From a virus, in the IMG/VR virus record IMGVR_UViG_3300037963_001728, positions 1-29,909 of that record: a stretch of DNA of 29,909 nt, one strand, 5' to 3'. Numbering within the stretch: position 1 is the stretch's first letter; each line of letters starts with the position of its first letter. This document shows, one piece after another, positions 7,688 through 16,088 of the stretch. The notes beneath the pieces were generated by a model, which made no database searches, was not told the origin of the DNA, and saw nothing but the letters and a program-made list of their open reading frames with translations. Made by a program: the position numbers and the translations under genes.

Positions 7688-8145
7688 GCAAATTAATTGC
7701 CGTTCCAATTAATTTAAAAGAAGCAAACGAATTTGTTGCTAGTTTTCATAGACATAACAAACCTGTAGCAGGTGCGAAGTTTTCTGTTGGATGTTCAGAT
7801 GGTGAACGTCTTGTTGGAGTAGCAATTACAGGAAGACCCGTAGCAATTAGAAAAGATGATGGCGTTACGGCTGAAGTTACAAGGTGCTGTGTTCTTGATG
7901 ATGCACCAAAAGGTACATGTAGTTTTCTCTATGCTTGTTGTTGGAGAGCTTGGAAGGCTATGGGTGGTAAAAGAATTATAACATACACATTACAAGCAGA
8001 AAGCGGTGCAAGTATGCGTGGTGTTGGTTGGAAACTTTTACATGAGGTTGAAATTAATAAACATAAAGGTTGGACAAACAGACCTGGTAGAGAGTGGCAG
8101 GCTGTCAGTGGTCAACAAAAATTCTGTTGGGGAGTAGAAGTTTAA
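7684..8145 (+). CDS. XF1762 family protein (GNAT-like fold possible)
   Basis: 153 residues from the ATG at 7684, which follows GGGGAGAGG; an in-frame TTG at 7669 would add five residues but lacks a suitable site. Features I associate with the XF1762 family: EANEFVASFHRHNKPVAGAK (13-32), GVAITGRPVA (45-54), DDGVTAEVTRCCV (58-70), CSFLYACCWRAWKAMGGKRI (79-98) and YTLQAESGASMRGVGW (101-116). The order of a substrate-binding histidine stretch, a Gly-Arg-Pro strand and a helix before the ITYT strand recalls N-acetyltransferase-like folds, but the function is not known. It overlaps the polymerase gene by four bases and is the last gene of the rightward operon, converging on the lysozyme gene. Confidence 0.75.
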   Translation: MSKLIAVPINLKEANEFVASFHRHNKPVAGAKFSVGCSDGERLVGVAITGRPVAIRKDDGVTAEVTRCCVLDDAPKGTCSFLYACCWRAWKAMGGKRIITYTLQAESGASMRGVGWKLLHEVEINKHKGWTNRPGREWQAVSGQQKFCWGVEV

Positions 8146-8153
8146 ACCTCTAC
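8134..8153. other. Palindrome spanning both convergent stop codons
   Basis: GTAGAAGTTT and AAACCTCTAC pair at nine of ten positions around the centre 8143/8144. The central TTTAAA supplies TAA on both strands. The element could fold on either transcript but has almost no loop and no long T tract, so a bidirectional terminator is only a possibility. Confidence 0.5.
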
Positions 8154-8588
8154 CTCTTCCATACGCTTACATAAACGCTCCGCCCGATTTGGCACCTGTT
8201 TATGCCACCTCGAGTCACGCATTTGGTAGGCACTTTCCTTCCAATTGCCATCCATAACAGCTTGTATATGTTTGCGAAATTTGCTGTATCTTGGTCTGCC
8301 TAGGTTAAACATCATGTTTGCTATAATCTGTTTAACCTCTTCTGGTAGCTTGTCCCAGTCATCATAGACTTTCTTACAGTCTTGGATAACAGTCTGTATA
8401 TCCTGTTCAAAAAGTTCTGTAACTCTTTCTTCAGATACCTTTGCACCTAGCTCTAGATCAAACTCTGGTTCATCCTCACGGCACAAATGTCCGATTCCTA
8501 CTGTCTTTAGCGAAAGGTGATCGAGGTAAGTCTCATACTTGACCCCCTCATCAATGATTAATTGTTCTCTTAATTTTTCTAAATCCAT
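8142..8588 (-). CDS. T4-type lysozyme (endolysin)
   Basis: 148 residues. The N-terminus LIIDEGVKYETYLDHLSLKT, followed by VGIGHL, aligns with T4 lysozyme, placing the catalytic triad at E14, D23 and T29 (T4 Glu11, Asp20, Thr26). The end, DSRWHKQVPNRAERLCKRM, matches the conserved C-terminal helix region. It hydrolyses the glycan strands of peptidoglycan. There is no signal peptide or N-terminal membrane anchor, so release would need a holin, or the enzyme acts with the virion. Its ATG overlaps the stop of the very large upstream protein (TAATG), so the two are translationally coupled. Being last in the late operon fits a lysis role; a virion-carried role during entry is an alternative. Confidence 0.88.
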   Translation of the reverse strand: MDLEKLREQLIIDEGVKYETYLDHLSLKTVGIGHLCREDEPEFDLELGAKVSEERVTELFEQDIQTVIQDCKKVYDDWDKLPEEVKQIIANMMFNLGRPRYSKFRKHIQAVMDGNWKESAYQMRDSRWHKQVPNRAERLCKRMEEVEV

Positions 8589-11500
8589 TATGGACTCCTT
8601 GCTTGTAATGATTGTGCTAATGCTTGTGTAGTTGGATTAGGATTAACAATCGGATTTGTTCCTAAAGGACTCACACCACCAGCACTTGATGCAGCAGATG
8701 GAGGCATTATTTGAGAAGTTAAATCAGTTTTCATTTGACTTATTTGTGGAGCTAATTGTTTAGCAACCTCTCCTGTAACAGGTTTTACTTCTTCTGCTGT
8801 TTGTTCAGTTAATCCCCTTGCACCTTGTGCCTCTAGTTGTGCTGCGGTTGTTTGTGCAATTTGAAATAATTGTCCAAGTTTATCTGCACCAGGTTTTCGA
8901 CTAGCCATCATAATTTTTAAAACAGTAGGATTTCTTAACATTTTAGACATAAACGCAAAACCTAATGCTGTTGGTATAGTGGCTAAAGGTGCTGTAACAA
9001 GACCAAATAATGTTAAAGATAAAGCAATGGTTGGTGCAGCCAAACCACCTTTACCAACAGTAGCTGCATTAGAAACCTTAACCATATCGTCTGCTAAAGT
9101 GTTTAAAGTTTTAGCGGTTCCTTTGCCAAACATGGCATTGATAGTATCATCTCCATAATTAGTTAAAACATTTTTAAGTTTTGTTCCAAGTGCTCCAGAT
9201 TTAAATGCATCTTCAAAATCGGGAGTTAGTCTAGGCCTTCCTACATCATCTACTGCTGCACCTATATCTTTTAACAATTTGCCCATAGCTGCATCTTGCA
9301 CTGCACCAAAAGTTTGAGGTGTTAAATTTGTTTTAGCAACATTAATTGACTCTGGCGTTTTAAAAACTACTTGAGCTATTTTTTCTGGATCGCCACCTGA
9401 TCTTTGTAAACTATTTATTAAATCGTCCTTCTCTAAATCTGCCTTTGCTTTTGTTGCTTGTTTTAATTCTTTAAGGGAATCAAACAAAGGTTTACCTTCA
9501 AGAGCCGTAGCTGTATCATCTGATAAATTAGCATTACTTCTTCTTAATGTTTGAACAACATCATCAATTTCATTTAATTCTTTTTTAAATAAAATTTTAG
9601 CCGTTGATCCTAAACTACTAAGATTATTAGCTAATTTAACACCATCAAATACTTCTTGACCAGTAATCTTATCAATAACTTTTGATTTATCTAACTGTTC
9701 TTTTAAAAACATTCGACCTAAGTTTTGTCTTAATTCTTCAGCAACCTCTGCACCTGTTCCTCTAATCTGTGCTAATTCTTCAGCATTTCTTTGTATTTTT
9801 AACACATCTCTTTCAACAGCCAATCTTGCTGGATCATTAGGATTTAAAAATTTTACCTCATCTAAAGCTTCGTCAATTGTTTTTGTTCCAATTCTTTGAC
9901 TTTCTATAAAAGCTTTACCTTTTTGAAGATCTATTTTTTTCATGGTTGTAGGTAACCCACGAACAGCAGCTAACACCTGTCGTAAAGCATCTGGATTATC
10001 TTTTGTAATAATTTCATTAAAAATATAATTAGGATTTAACGTACCTCTTCTTGCTTCTTTTAATAAATTTTCATTAACGACTTTGTCAAAACGTCCCATT
10101 CCTACGCCATATAATCGATTAGCTCTTCTTAAATTTCTTAAGGCAGTTTGAACATTAACAAGATCTAATCCTTCTTCACTTAATCCAACATCACCTGTAG
10201 GAAAAGATTCTGATTCATCAAATATTCTTGTTGTGCGACCTACTCGCTCGGCCGCTCTACTTGTTGAAACTGTACCTGAATCTAAGTCTGGAACTTTTTC
10301 TGGAAAAATAGCTTGACCAAAACCAGCTTTAGCATCTGCTTCTGCTGCTACTCTAGTTAAATCAACCTCTGCATCTCTTAAAGATTGTTCAACAACTTTT
10401 TTCATTCGACCCAATGCATTAGATGTTGCTCCACCAAAAACCTCTGGTGAATAACTAGCTTGAGATAGTTGTGTTCTTATTCTATTCATTTCAAGAACAG
10501 TGGCTTTTCCACCTTCAAGGTTTTTAATATCTTTATAAAATTTAGTTGCTTTAATATCTAAAGGTGCTGTTTCAGCTAATTCATCAAGTGCTTTAATTAT
10601 AGGGCCAGTATTTACTATTCTACGACCTTTTAATGTTCTGTTAATACCAGAATACAAAGCATCCATATCTCTGTCGAAAACACTTTTACTTAAAGTTAAC
10701 TTATCAGCTAACTTTTTAGAAACATTTTGATCATCTTTTAATTGACTCATAATTTTAGAAACTATTGCTTCAGTATCTTTACTAATATTTTTTTGTGCCA
10801 TTTCAAACTTTTGATTTGTATTTGCATATGCTTGATCAATGTCTTTCATTATAGAATCATTTAAATTTTTTATGCTTTGTTTATTTACGCCTCTTACATT
10901 TTCTAATTCTTGTAAAGCTAATTTTAAATTCTGTTGTGCAGCCACTTTTTGTGGAAACACACCTTCATAAATTGATTGAAGACGATTTAATATTGGACGA
11001 AAAGATTCATCAGTTGCACCTGCAACAGTTGGTCTAAATCCTTGATTCACAAGTTTTCTAGCTTGTGCTCTAAGTGCTTCATTTTCTGGACCACTAGGTC
11101 CTTTTATAAGTCTACCAAAAAAAGAAGATATACCTCTACCAACACCTTCACCAGCTAAAGCAAAAGCACCTTCAAAGGCAGAGTCTCTTAGAACATCTCC
11201 AAGAGATTGTTTTTGTAAACCTTGAGAATATTCAACTGCTTCATCAAGAGCTTTACCAGCAAATCCTGCTGCACCAACTAATGCAACTCCTGGTATAAAT
11301 CCTATACCAGATGCCATTAAAGATGCACCTATCGCAGCACCTATTGGAGCAGCCGTTGCACCAGCAAAATCTTTTAAATCATTAAAACTAAGACCCTCTT
11401 CATCTATGGCTATTTCTCTTCCTTTACCCATTCCAAGAGTTTGTCTGCCTTTTTTTGTAAGTATAAATCTACCAAGAGCATCTTGTCTAAAACCATCCTC

Positions 11501-11878
11501 ACCAACTTTTTCTCTTAAATACCCAGCACGTTCTTCATCAGTGTCCATTCTACCATAACCAAAACGAGAAAAAGATCCTATACTGTCTAAACCAGTAGAG
11601 TAATCAACGCCTGGTTCTTTATATGTACGTTCAAACTCTTCATCAGTAATTTGTTCATTGGTTAAAGGATCAATACCTGCTAATCTTTTTTTTCTAGCAT
11701 AGTCTTGTATTTCTTCTACGGATGCGTCAGATAAATCTAAACTTTCAGTTTTAGGTTGAACGCTAGGTTGAGAAAAAAACTTATCCATAATTGCTTTTTT
11801 CTCTTTTTCGTTAGGAGTATCTCCCTCTATTTCTATTTGAACATTACCTTGAGGGGTTTCTATAATTATATCACCCAT
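8588..11878 (-). CDS. Very large putative internal virion (ejection) protein
   Basis: 1096 residues, no recognised enzymatic domain. A short beta-rich N-terminus (DIIIETPQGNVQIEIEG) is a common start in such phage proteins. A Gly/Ala-rich hydrophobic stretch (about 171-210, with GAAIGASLMASGIGFIPG) and another near the C-terminus (about 945-978, with LFGLVTAPLATIPTALGFAF) could insert in membranes. Between them lies a long, mostly helical region rich in Lys, Asp, Asn and Leu. The tail is Pro/Ala/Gln/Ser-rich. Size, helical content, two membrane-active segments and position between lysozyme and other large late proteins resemble T7 gp15/gp16-type proteins that leave the capsid to form a DNA conduit. 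That role is inferred, not shown. Confidence 0.7.
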   Translation of the reverse strand: MGDIIIETPQGNVQIEIEGDTPNEKEKKAIMDKFFSQPSVQPKTESLDLSDASVEEIQDYARKKRLAGIDPLTNEQITDEEFERTYKEPGVDYSTGLDSIGSFSRFGYGRMDTDEERAGYLREKVGEDGFRQDALGRFILTKKGRQTLGMGKGREIAIDEEGLSFNDLKDFAGATAAPIGAAIGASLMASGIGFIPGVALVGAAGFAGKALDEAVEYSQGLQKQSLGDVLRDSAFEGAFALAGEGVGRGISSFFGRLIKGPSGPENEALRAQARKLVNQGFRPTVAGATDESFRPILNRLQSIYEGVFPQKVAAQQNLKLALQELENVRGVNKQSIKNLNDSIMKDIDQAYANTNQKFEMAQKNISKDTEAIVSKIMSQLKDDQNVSKKLADKLTLSKSVFDRDMDALYSGINRTLKGRRIVNTGPIIKALDELAETAPLDIKATKFYKDIKNLEGGKATVLEMNRIRTQLSQASYSPEVFGGATSNALGRMKKVVEQSLRDAEVDLTRVAAEADAKAGFGQAIFPEKVPDLDSGTVSTSRAAERVGRTTRIFDESESFPTGDVGLSEEGLDLVNVQTALRNLRRANRLYGVGMGRFDKVVNENLLKEARRGTLNPNYIFNEIITKDNPDALRQVLAAVRGLPTTMKKIDLQKGKAFIESQRIGTKTIDEALDEVKFLNPNDPARLAVERDVLKIQRNAEELAQIRGTGAEVAEELRQNLGRMFLKEQLDKSKVIDKITGQEVFDGVKLANNLSSLGSTAKILFKKELNEIDDVVQTLRRSNANLSDDTATALEGKPLFDSLKELKQATKAKADLEKDDLINSLQRSGGDPEKIAQVVFKTPESINVAKTNLTPQTFGAVQDAAMGKLLKDIGAAVDDVGRPRLTPDFEDAFKSGALGTKLKNVLTNYGDDTINAMFGKGTAKTLNTLADDMVKVSNAATVGKGGLAAPTIALSLTLFGLVTAPLATIPTALGFAFMSKMLRNPTVLKIMMASRKPGADKLGQLFQIAQTTAAQLEAQGARGLTEQTAEEVKPVTGEVAKQLAPQISQMKTDLTSQIMPPSAASSAGGVSPLGTNPIVNPNPTTQALAQSLQARSP

Positions 11879-11887
11879 ATGTAACCT

Positions 11888-14059
11888 TTAAGTTTTAAGT
11901 TTAAAAACTGGCAATCCAAATTCATTTTTTTCGGATTGTTCATATAAATCATCAAAAGATTTTACTGTTTGTAAATTTTCACCAAAATAAGGAGCAACTT
12001 TTTCTTTGATAGGATCTATAATTCCTAAAGCAGATTCAGTTGTTCCTGGTCTATACAAATTAACCAAATCACCTTCAATTGATCTCATAACACCAATACT
12101 TCTTTGTTGTTCTGATCTCATTTTTTTGATTGCATTTTGCAGTCTTCCAACCATTATGCCTTTATCTTCTGTAGCTAACTTAAAGATCCCCCCATCAAGT
12201 GCACCCGCTCCAAAAAATGCAGTGATTAAAAATTCAACATCTCTATTTGAAATTGAATTAGCAGATTGAACTCCACCTAATGTTACAGGTATTAAATCTT
12301 GTAAAGCTTGTTTCATGGCAGAAACAGCTTCTGCTTTAGTTTTATATTCTTTACCTATTTCTATACCAAATAAGTTACCGCCTTTTACCATAGCATCTTT
12401 AACGACATTACTTAAACCAGTTACTCCACCTTCAGCAGTAAGCAACATAGCTTTATTTAAAAGACCAATACCATTTTCTGCTTGTATAACGCTTCTTGCA
12501 GCACCATCATATTCTTCTCTAACTTTTCTAGCTTGACCAATATCTTTTATCTGTTTTGATTTAATTAAATCTTGAATATACTTTTTATTAAGTTTTACAG
12601 AATCAGCAATTCCTTGCATAACAGAAGATGCGAAACTCGTAGGCTGTAAGCCACTTGGTATATTACCATCCATTAAGTCACCTTGTGAAATTGGAACAGC
12701 ATCATTTTTTGAATATTTTTTACCTTTGTATTCAATATCTTTACTAGCAATCATAACAAGAGGTTTATCTCTTAATTGTTTTGTTTTTGCTTTTGCTAAT
12801 CTTTCTTCAGCATTTATTTTAAATTGTTCAGTTAAACCGAGTTGAAGACCAGTTAAACTAATTTGTCTATTAAAAGCATCTTTTTTCTCTTTATCTTTTA
12901 TAAGCATGTCAGCACCATCACTTAATGCTTTAGCAATGTTTGTCATGGCATTTGGACTTTCACCTGCAGCCATAGCAAAACCTATCTTGGCAATAGCTAA
13001 CCCTTGATTAAGACCTTCATACTTTGGTGCACGATCCGTGAACTGTTTTATAATGTCGTCTATAACATTTTTCTTTTGTTCTTCATTACCTGTTTTAAAC
13101 ACCTCTTTAACAAGTTCAGGTGGTCTTGATACTGGAAGCTCTACGTCTGATGTTTCTTTATCTGTTTTTTCTTTAGCTGTATCTGTTAAGCCAAAAGTCT
13201 CATCATCACCCATTCCAAGATTTTGTTCACCAGTTCCCGTGATAACTTTCTTTTTTTCTTCTTCTTTTTTAATTTCTTTTTCATCTGGATAAAGAAGTTT
13301 TCTAATCTCTTCATTTATTGAAGCATCTATCTCTGGAACATTTTCTGTATCATACATAGTTTTAAGTTCTGGTATAGACTTTGTTATTTGATTTTCATCA
13401 CCAACTTGTGTAATTTTACCAGGAACCATACCAGGAGGTCTTGCAAGAGAAGGATCTATTTTCTCTATTCCCTCTAATTTGGTTAAATCAATACCATCTA
13501 ATATTCCTTTCGGATCTCCTTCTTCAATAAGTTTTCTAAGACCAGGTACATTTAAATTTTTCTTTTGAAACAATTCAGCAACACTCATTATACCTTGTGC
13601 TCCTAAATCACCAATTTCTCCTAAATATTGTCCTGCTTTAGAACCTAATACACCTGCGGCAGTAACGGCTTCTTCTGGTTTAAATACAGAAGAAAGACCC
13701 TGTTCTAAACCAATCGGACTTTTTGCTCTTTCTGCTCTGTTTCTTAACAATTCATTTATTTGTTCATTTGTAATTTTAGTTACAGAACTGTTAGGTTGGA
13801 ATTTTCCACCCTCTTTATTAACATACATTCCAGGAACCAAAGGCCTTACAAAAGAATTTAAAAGTTGATTTTGTAATAAAATTCTATTTCTTAATTGTGG
13901 AGATGCATTTAAAGCCATGTTTATAGCATCTTGATTTGATATGTTACTTACATCAACTCGTCCAGCATTTTGAAAATATTGCACATCTTCAATACCACCT
14001 TTTTTGCGTAACTCTTTACGAGCACCTCTGTTGAACATTTTTCGGTTCATTACATTCAT
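11888..14059 (-). CDS. Putative internal virion protein (723 aa)
   Basis: 723 residues, soluble and largely helical. A basic N-terminus (MNRKMFNRGARKELRKKGG) is followed by a region with short Gly/Pro-containing repeats, a strongly charged linker (about 255-272, KEIKKEEEKKK), and a C-terminal domain (about 525-690) containing NSISNRDVEFLITAFFGAG. I associate this ending with large late proteins of marine phages found beside the ejection genes, but the family has no named function that I can give. The start shares ATGA with the upstream stop. An alternative start at MNRKM three codons later is equally plausible. The low cysteine and aromatic content fits a capsid-internal protein. Confidence 0.65.
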   Translation of the reverse strand: MNVMNRKMFNRGARKELRKKGGIEDVQYFQNAGRVDVSNISNQDAINMALNASPQLRNRILLQNQLLNSFVRPLVPGMYVNKEGGKFQPNSSVTKITNEQINELLRNRAERAKSPIGLEQGLSSVFKPEEAVTAAGVLGSKAGQYLGEIGDLGAQGIMSVAELFQKKNLNVPGLRKLIEEGDPKGILDGIDLTKLEGIEKIDPSLARPPGMVPGKITQVGDENQITKSIPELKTMYDTENVPEIDASINEEIRKLLYPDEKEIKKEEEKKKVITGTGEQNLGMGDDETFGLTDTAKEKTDKETSDVELPVSRPPELVKEVFKTGNEEQKKNVIDDIIKQFTDRAPKYEGLNQGLAIAKIGFAMAAGESPNAMTNIAKALSDGADMLIKDKEKKDAFNRQISLTGLQLGLTEQFKINAEERLAKAKTKQLRDKPLVMIASKDIEYKGKKYSKNDAVPISQGDLMDGNIPSGLQPTSFASSVMQGIADSVKLNKKYIQDLIKSKQIKDIGQARKVREEYDGAARSVIQAENGIGLLNKAMLLTAEGGVTGLSNVVKDAMVKGGNLFGIEIGKEYKTKAEAVSAMKQALQDLIPVTLGGVQSANSISNRDVEFLITAFFGAGALDGGIFKLATEDKGIMVGRLQNAIKKMRSEQQRSIGVMRSIEGDLVNLYRPGTTESALGIIDPIKEKVAPYFGENLQTVKSFDDLYEQSEKNEFGLPVFKLKT

Positions 14060-14982
14060 TGTGATGCTGGTGCTCCAAATATTCCGCTAAACATATTAGG
14101 ATATGCTTGTCCTAGTCCAGCTAATCCAAGTCCTAATCCAGCGACCTGTGACAGCATACTAGGATCTTGTGTCTGTTGTTGTGTAAATGTACCGCCAGTT
14201 GATGGTACACCTCTAAATATATCTGATAAGAAACCTATGTTCTGGTAAGGTGATCTCGCTCTTTCTACCGCAGTTCTTCTAAATGCATCCAGACCAGCCT
14301 GTTGTTGTGCCTGTTCCAAGCCACCCAAACCGAGAAGACTTGATACATCTCTTTGCTGTGCACCTTGCAGACCAAGACCTAACTGTGCTGTAGCTTGTCC
14401 AAGTCCACCAAATATCTGTCCAGCCTGTTGCTGTCTTCTCTGTTGGTTTTCAAACGCTGCTTGTGCTTGACCCATAGCTTGTTGGTAGCCTTGCGATCTT
14501 AACTGTGCACCAGTTCTTGCTTGTTGATCAAGAACATTTCTACCTATTTCAGCCTCTCCTATTGCCTGTCTACCACCACCAAATGCACCAGCAGCAACTG
14601 CTCTATCTCTTAAACCTTGTTGCTGTTTAGTTCCTAATCTTGCAATGTCTTTTTCTGATTGTCTTATTACATCCTCTGTATACGGATCCATAAATTGTGA
14701 CACAGATCGAGGATCAAAAGTTCCAGTGCTTTGAGCTATGGCTTCTGCACCTTTGCCCAATGTTCCCACAGCTGATTGAAAATACGGAGCATATGCACCT
14801 AGTCCTGCCGCACCCATTTGTATGGCTTGTTTTTGCAAAGGTGTCATGTCCGCTATTTTATATTCTGGAACCTCCATTCCTCCTTCGGTTCCAAGAGCCG
14901 AGGCTCCAGCTAAAAGATCTTTAAGATATTTTTCTTGATAAGCTGGTAAAAAGGTTTGTGAAGAACCAGATTGAACTGCCAT
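14056..14982 (-). CDS. Gln/Gly-rich putative internal virion protein
   Basis: 308 residues. The middle (about 130-225) is very rich in Gln, Ala and Gly, for example GQAQAAFENQQRRQQQAGQI, and should be one or more long amphipathic helices. Before it stands SQFMDPYTEDVIRQSEKDIA (95-114) and AAGAFGGGRQAIGEAEI (130-146), features I know from marine phage proteins encoded near ejection proteins. It ends in a Gly/Leu-rich segment (LGLGLAGLGQAYPNMFSGIF). The gene is coupled on both sides (TAATG upstream, ATGA downstream). A role as an internal core or ejection component is inferred from this neighbourhood. Confidence 0.65.
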   Translation of the reverse strand: MAVQSGSSQTFLPAYQEKYLKDLLAGASALGTEGGMEVPEYKIADMTPLQKQAIQMGAAGLGAYAPYFQSAVGTLGKGAEAIAQSTGTFDPRSVSQFMDPYTEDVIRQSEKDIARLGTKQQQGLRDRAVAAGAFGGGRQAIGEAEIGRNVLDQQARTGAQLRSQGYQQAMGQAQAAFENQQRRQQQAGQIFGGLGQATAQLGLGLQGAQQRDVSSLLGLGGLEQAQQQAGLDAFRRTAVERARSPYQNIGFLSDIFRGVPSTGGTFTQQQTQDPSMLSQVAGLGLGLAGLGQAYPNMFSGIFGAPASQ

Positions 14983-15518
14983 TATGCTTTCCTTTCAAGC
15001 TTATTCATTAATTCATACATTGCATCAGCACCTTTTTCAATACTTCCGCCACCTGCAGCCTTAACTGCTTTGTTTGTAAACACAAATTCACCATCTGACA
15101 AGGCTGCTCTTTGAACTGGCTTACCATTTTGATATATCATGCCAGGTATGCTGTCCGAGGTTCCAGTACCAGGTCCACGCAACAATCCACCAAATTCTGG
15201 CTCTGCCATGCCACCTAAACTATATGCTGACATTATACCGCCATCCGCTGCTTTCTTTACTTTTTCAAGATCCTCATCACGCTGTTCTTTTGTTCCAAAT
15301 CTTTCATCAGTCAATGTGTTTACAAAAACATTATATTTTGTTGGATCGCCTTTATAGTCTGGATCTCTTTCACCCGTTGCTATCTGTTCTGGGGTAAAAA
15401 GACTTTCTAAACCTTTACCTCCACCACGTTTAAGTAACATGTCCAATAGACTAGCACCCAGAAAAACACCTGGGAAACCGCCTATACTTTTAAATAAACC
15501 TCCAAGACCTGAAAACAT
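14982..15518 (-). CDS. Small virion-associated protein with DGEFVFT motif
   Basis: 178 residues. The N-terminus is hydrophobic and Gly-rich (MFSGLGGLFKSIGGFPGVFL). The C-terminal third reads ALSDGEFVFTNKAVKAAGGG, followed by SIEKGADAMYELMNKLE, a signature widely found in marine phage structural proteins. The central part, GGIMSAYSLGGMAEPEFGGL, is also typical. Exact function is unknown. Position between the gp10-like tail gene cluster and the internal proteins suggests a virion-assembly or tail-tip role. AGAGGA precedes the next gene upstream, not this one, and this ATG region is followed directly by the Gln-rich protein gene through a TAATG overlap. Confidence 0.65.
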   Translation of the reverse strand: MFSGLGGLFKSIGGFPGVFLGASLLDMLLKRGGGKGLESLFTPEQIATGERDPDYKGDPTKYNVFVNTLTDERFGTKEQRDEDLEKVKKAADGGIMSAYSLGGMAEPEFGGLLRGPGTGTSDSIPGMIYQNGKPVQRAALSDGEFVFTNKAVKAAGGGSIEKGADAMYELMNKLERKA

Positions 15519-15540
15519 ACAATATCCTCTTTGCTCTACC

Positions 15541-15864
15541 TTAACTTATTTCTTGATAACTTACAACCATATGTAAGCGATCATTTACAGCACCTGTTGC
15601 TTTTAATGTTTCTGATTCTGCTAACACCAAAGGCTCTGTCAATAGTTCAACTGTTGCTTTTGCAGATATTGCCTTATCTTTAAACAATTGAAATGTTACA
15701 GGAGTATCTGCTGTATCTGTAATTGTTACATTTAATGTTTCACTATTATTACTTTGTTCACAAACAACAATTGATTTAATAATAGCCGTTGTTGCGTTAG
15801 CTGGTGTTAAAATTGTTGTATCTGTTTGCAACTTCTTTTTAACATTTTTATATAATATTGCCAT
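15541..15864 (-). CDS. Small beta-rich virion protein, paralogue of the 25061-25408 product
   Basis: 107 residues, almost entirely predicted beta strands, with few charged surface clusters. The ending VSYQEIS and a central VELLTEPLVLAESETLKATG correspond to SYMEIT and ELITNAPIPAGSSLELLAGN in the protein at 25061-25408. This shared pattern suggests a small beta-sandwich virion protein, perhaps a decoration, neck or tail-completion protein. No enzyme motif is visible. The start overlaps the preceding stop (TAATG). Confidence 0.6.
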   Translation of the reverse strand: MAILYKNVKKKLQTDTTILTPANATTAIIKSIVVCEQSNNSETLNVTITDTADTPVTFQLFKDKAISAKATVELLTEPLVLAESETLKATGAVNDRLHMVVSYQEIS

Positions 15865-16088
15865 TAACTTAAAAACCAGTTTATTGTTTGTGAATTATTA
15901 GCTATCTCATTACGTTGTTGTTGTGCAATGTAAAACTCTAATGCTCTTACTAAGTCTTGTAAATATTGAGTATTCATTGTTTGCTGTAAAGAATAATTTA
16001 TTCCACCCGCACCAGGACTGTATCCAAAAGGAGAATCTTGTGGTGGTGGATCGGGTAAACGTGGTGGGCCTTGATCAGACTCTGCCAT
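15864..16088 (-). CDS. Small unknown late protein
   Basis: 74 residues, not recognised. The N-terminal third is Pro-rich and extended (GPPRLPDPPPQDSPFGYSPG); the rest looks like one long helix (LQDLVRALEFYIAQQQRNEI). I chose the ATG at 16088, which follows GGGAGG at good spacing and overlaps the upstream stop as TGATG; a TTG one codon earlier is possible. Coupling to the gp10-like gene suggests a tail or neck role. Confidence 0.55.
   Translation of the reverse strand: MAESDQGPPRLPDPPPQDSPFGYSPGAGGINYSLQQTMNTQYLQDLVRALEFYIAQQQRNEIANNSQTINWFLS

Noticed and set aside
8590-9100. Holin encoded by the hydrophobic end of the 1096-residue protein
   Set aside because: The hydrophobic segments are inside one long frame with no separate start and ribosome site that I could find.
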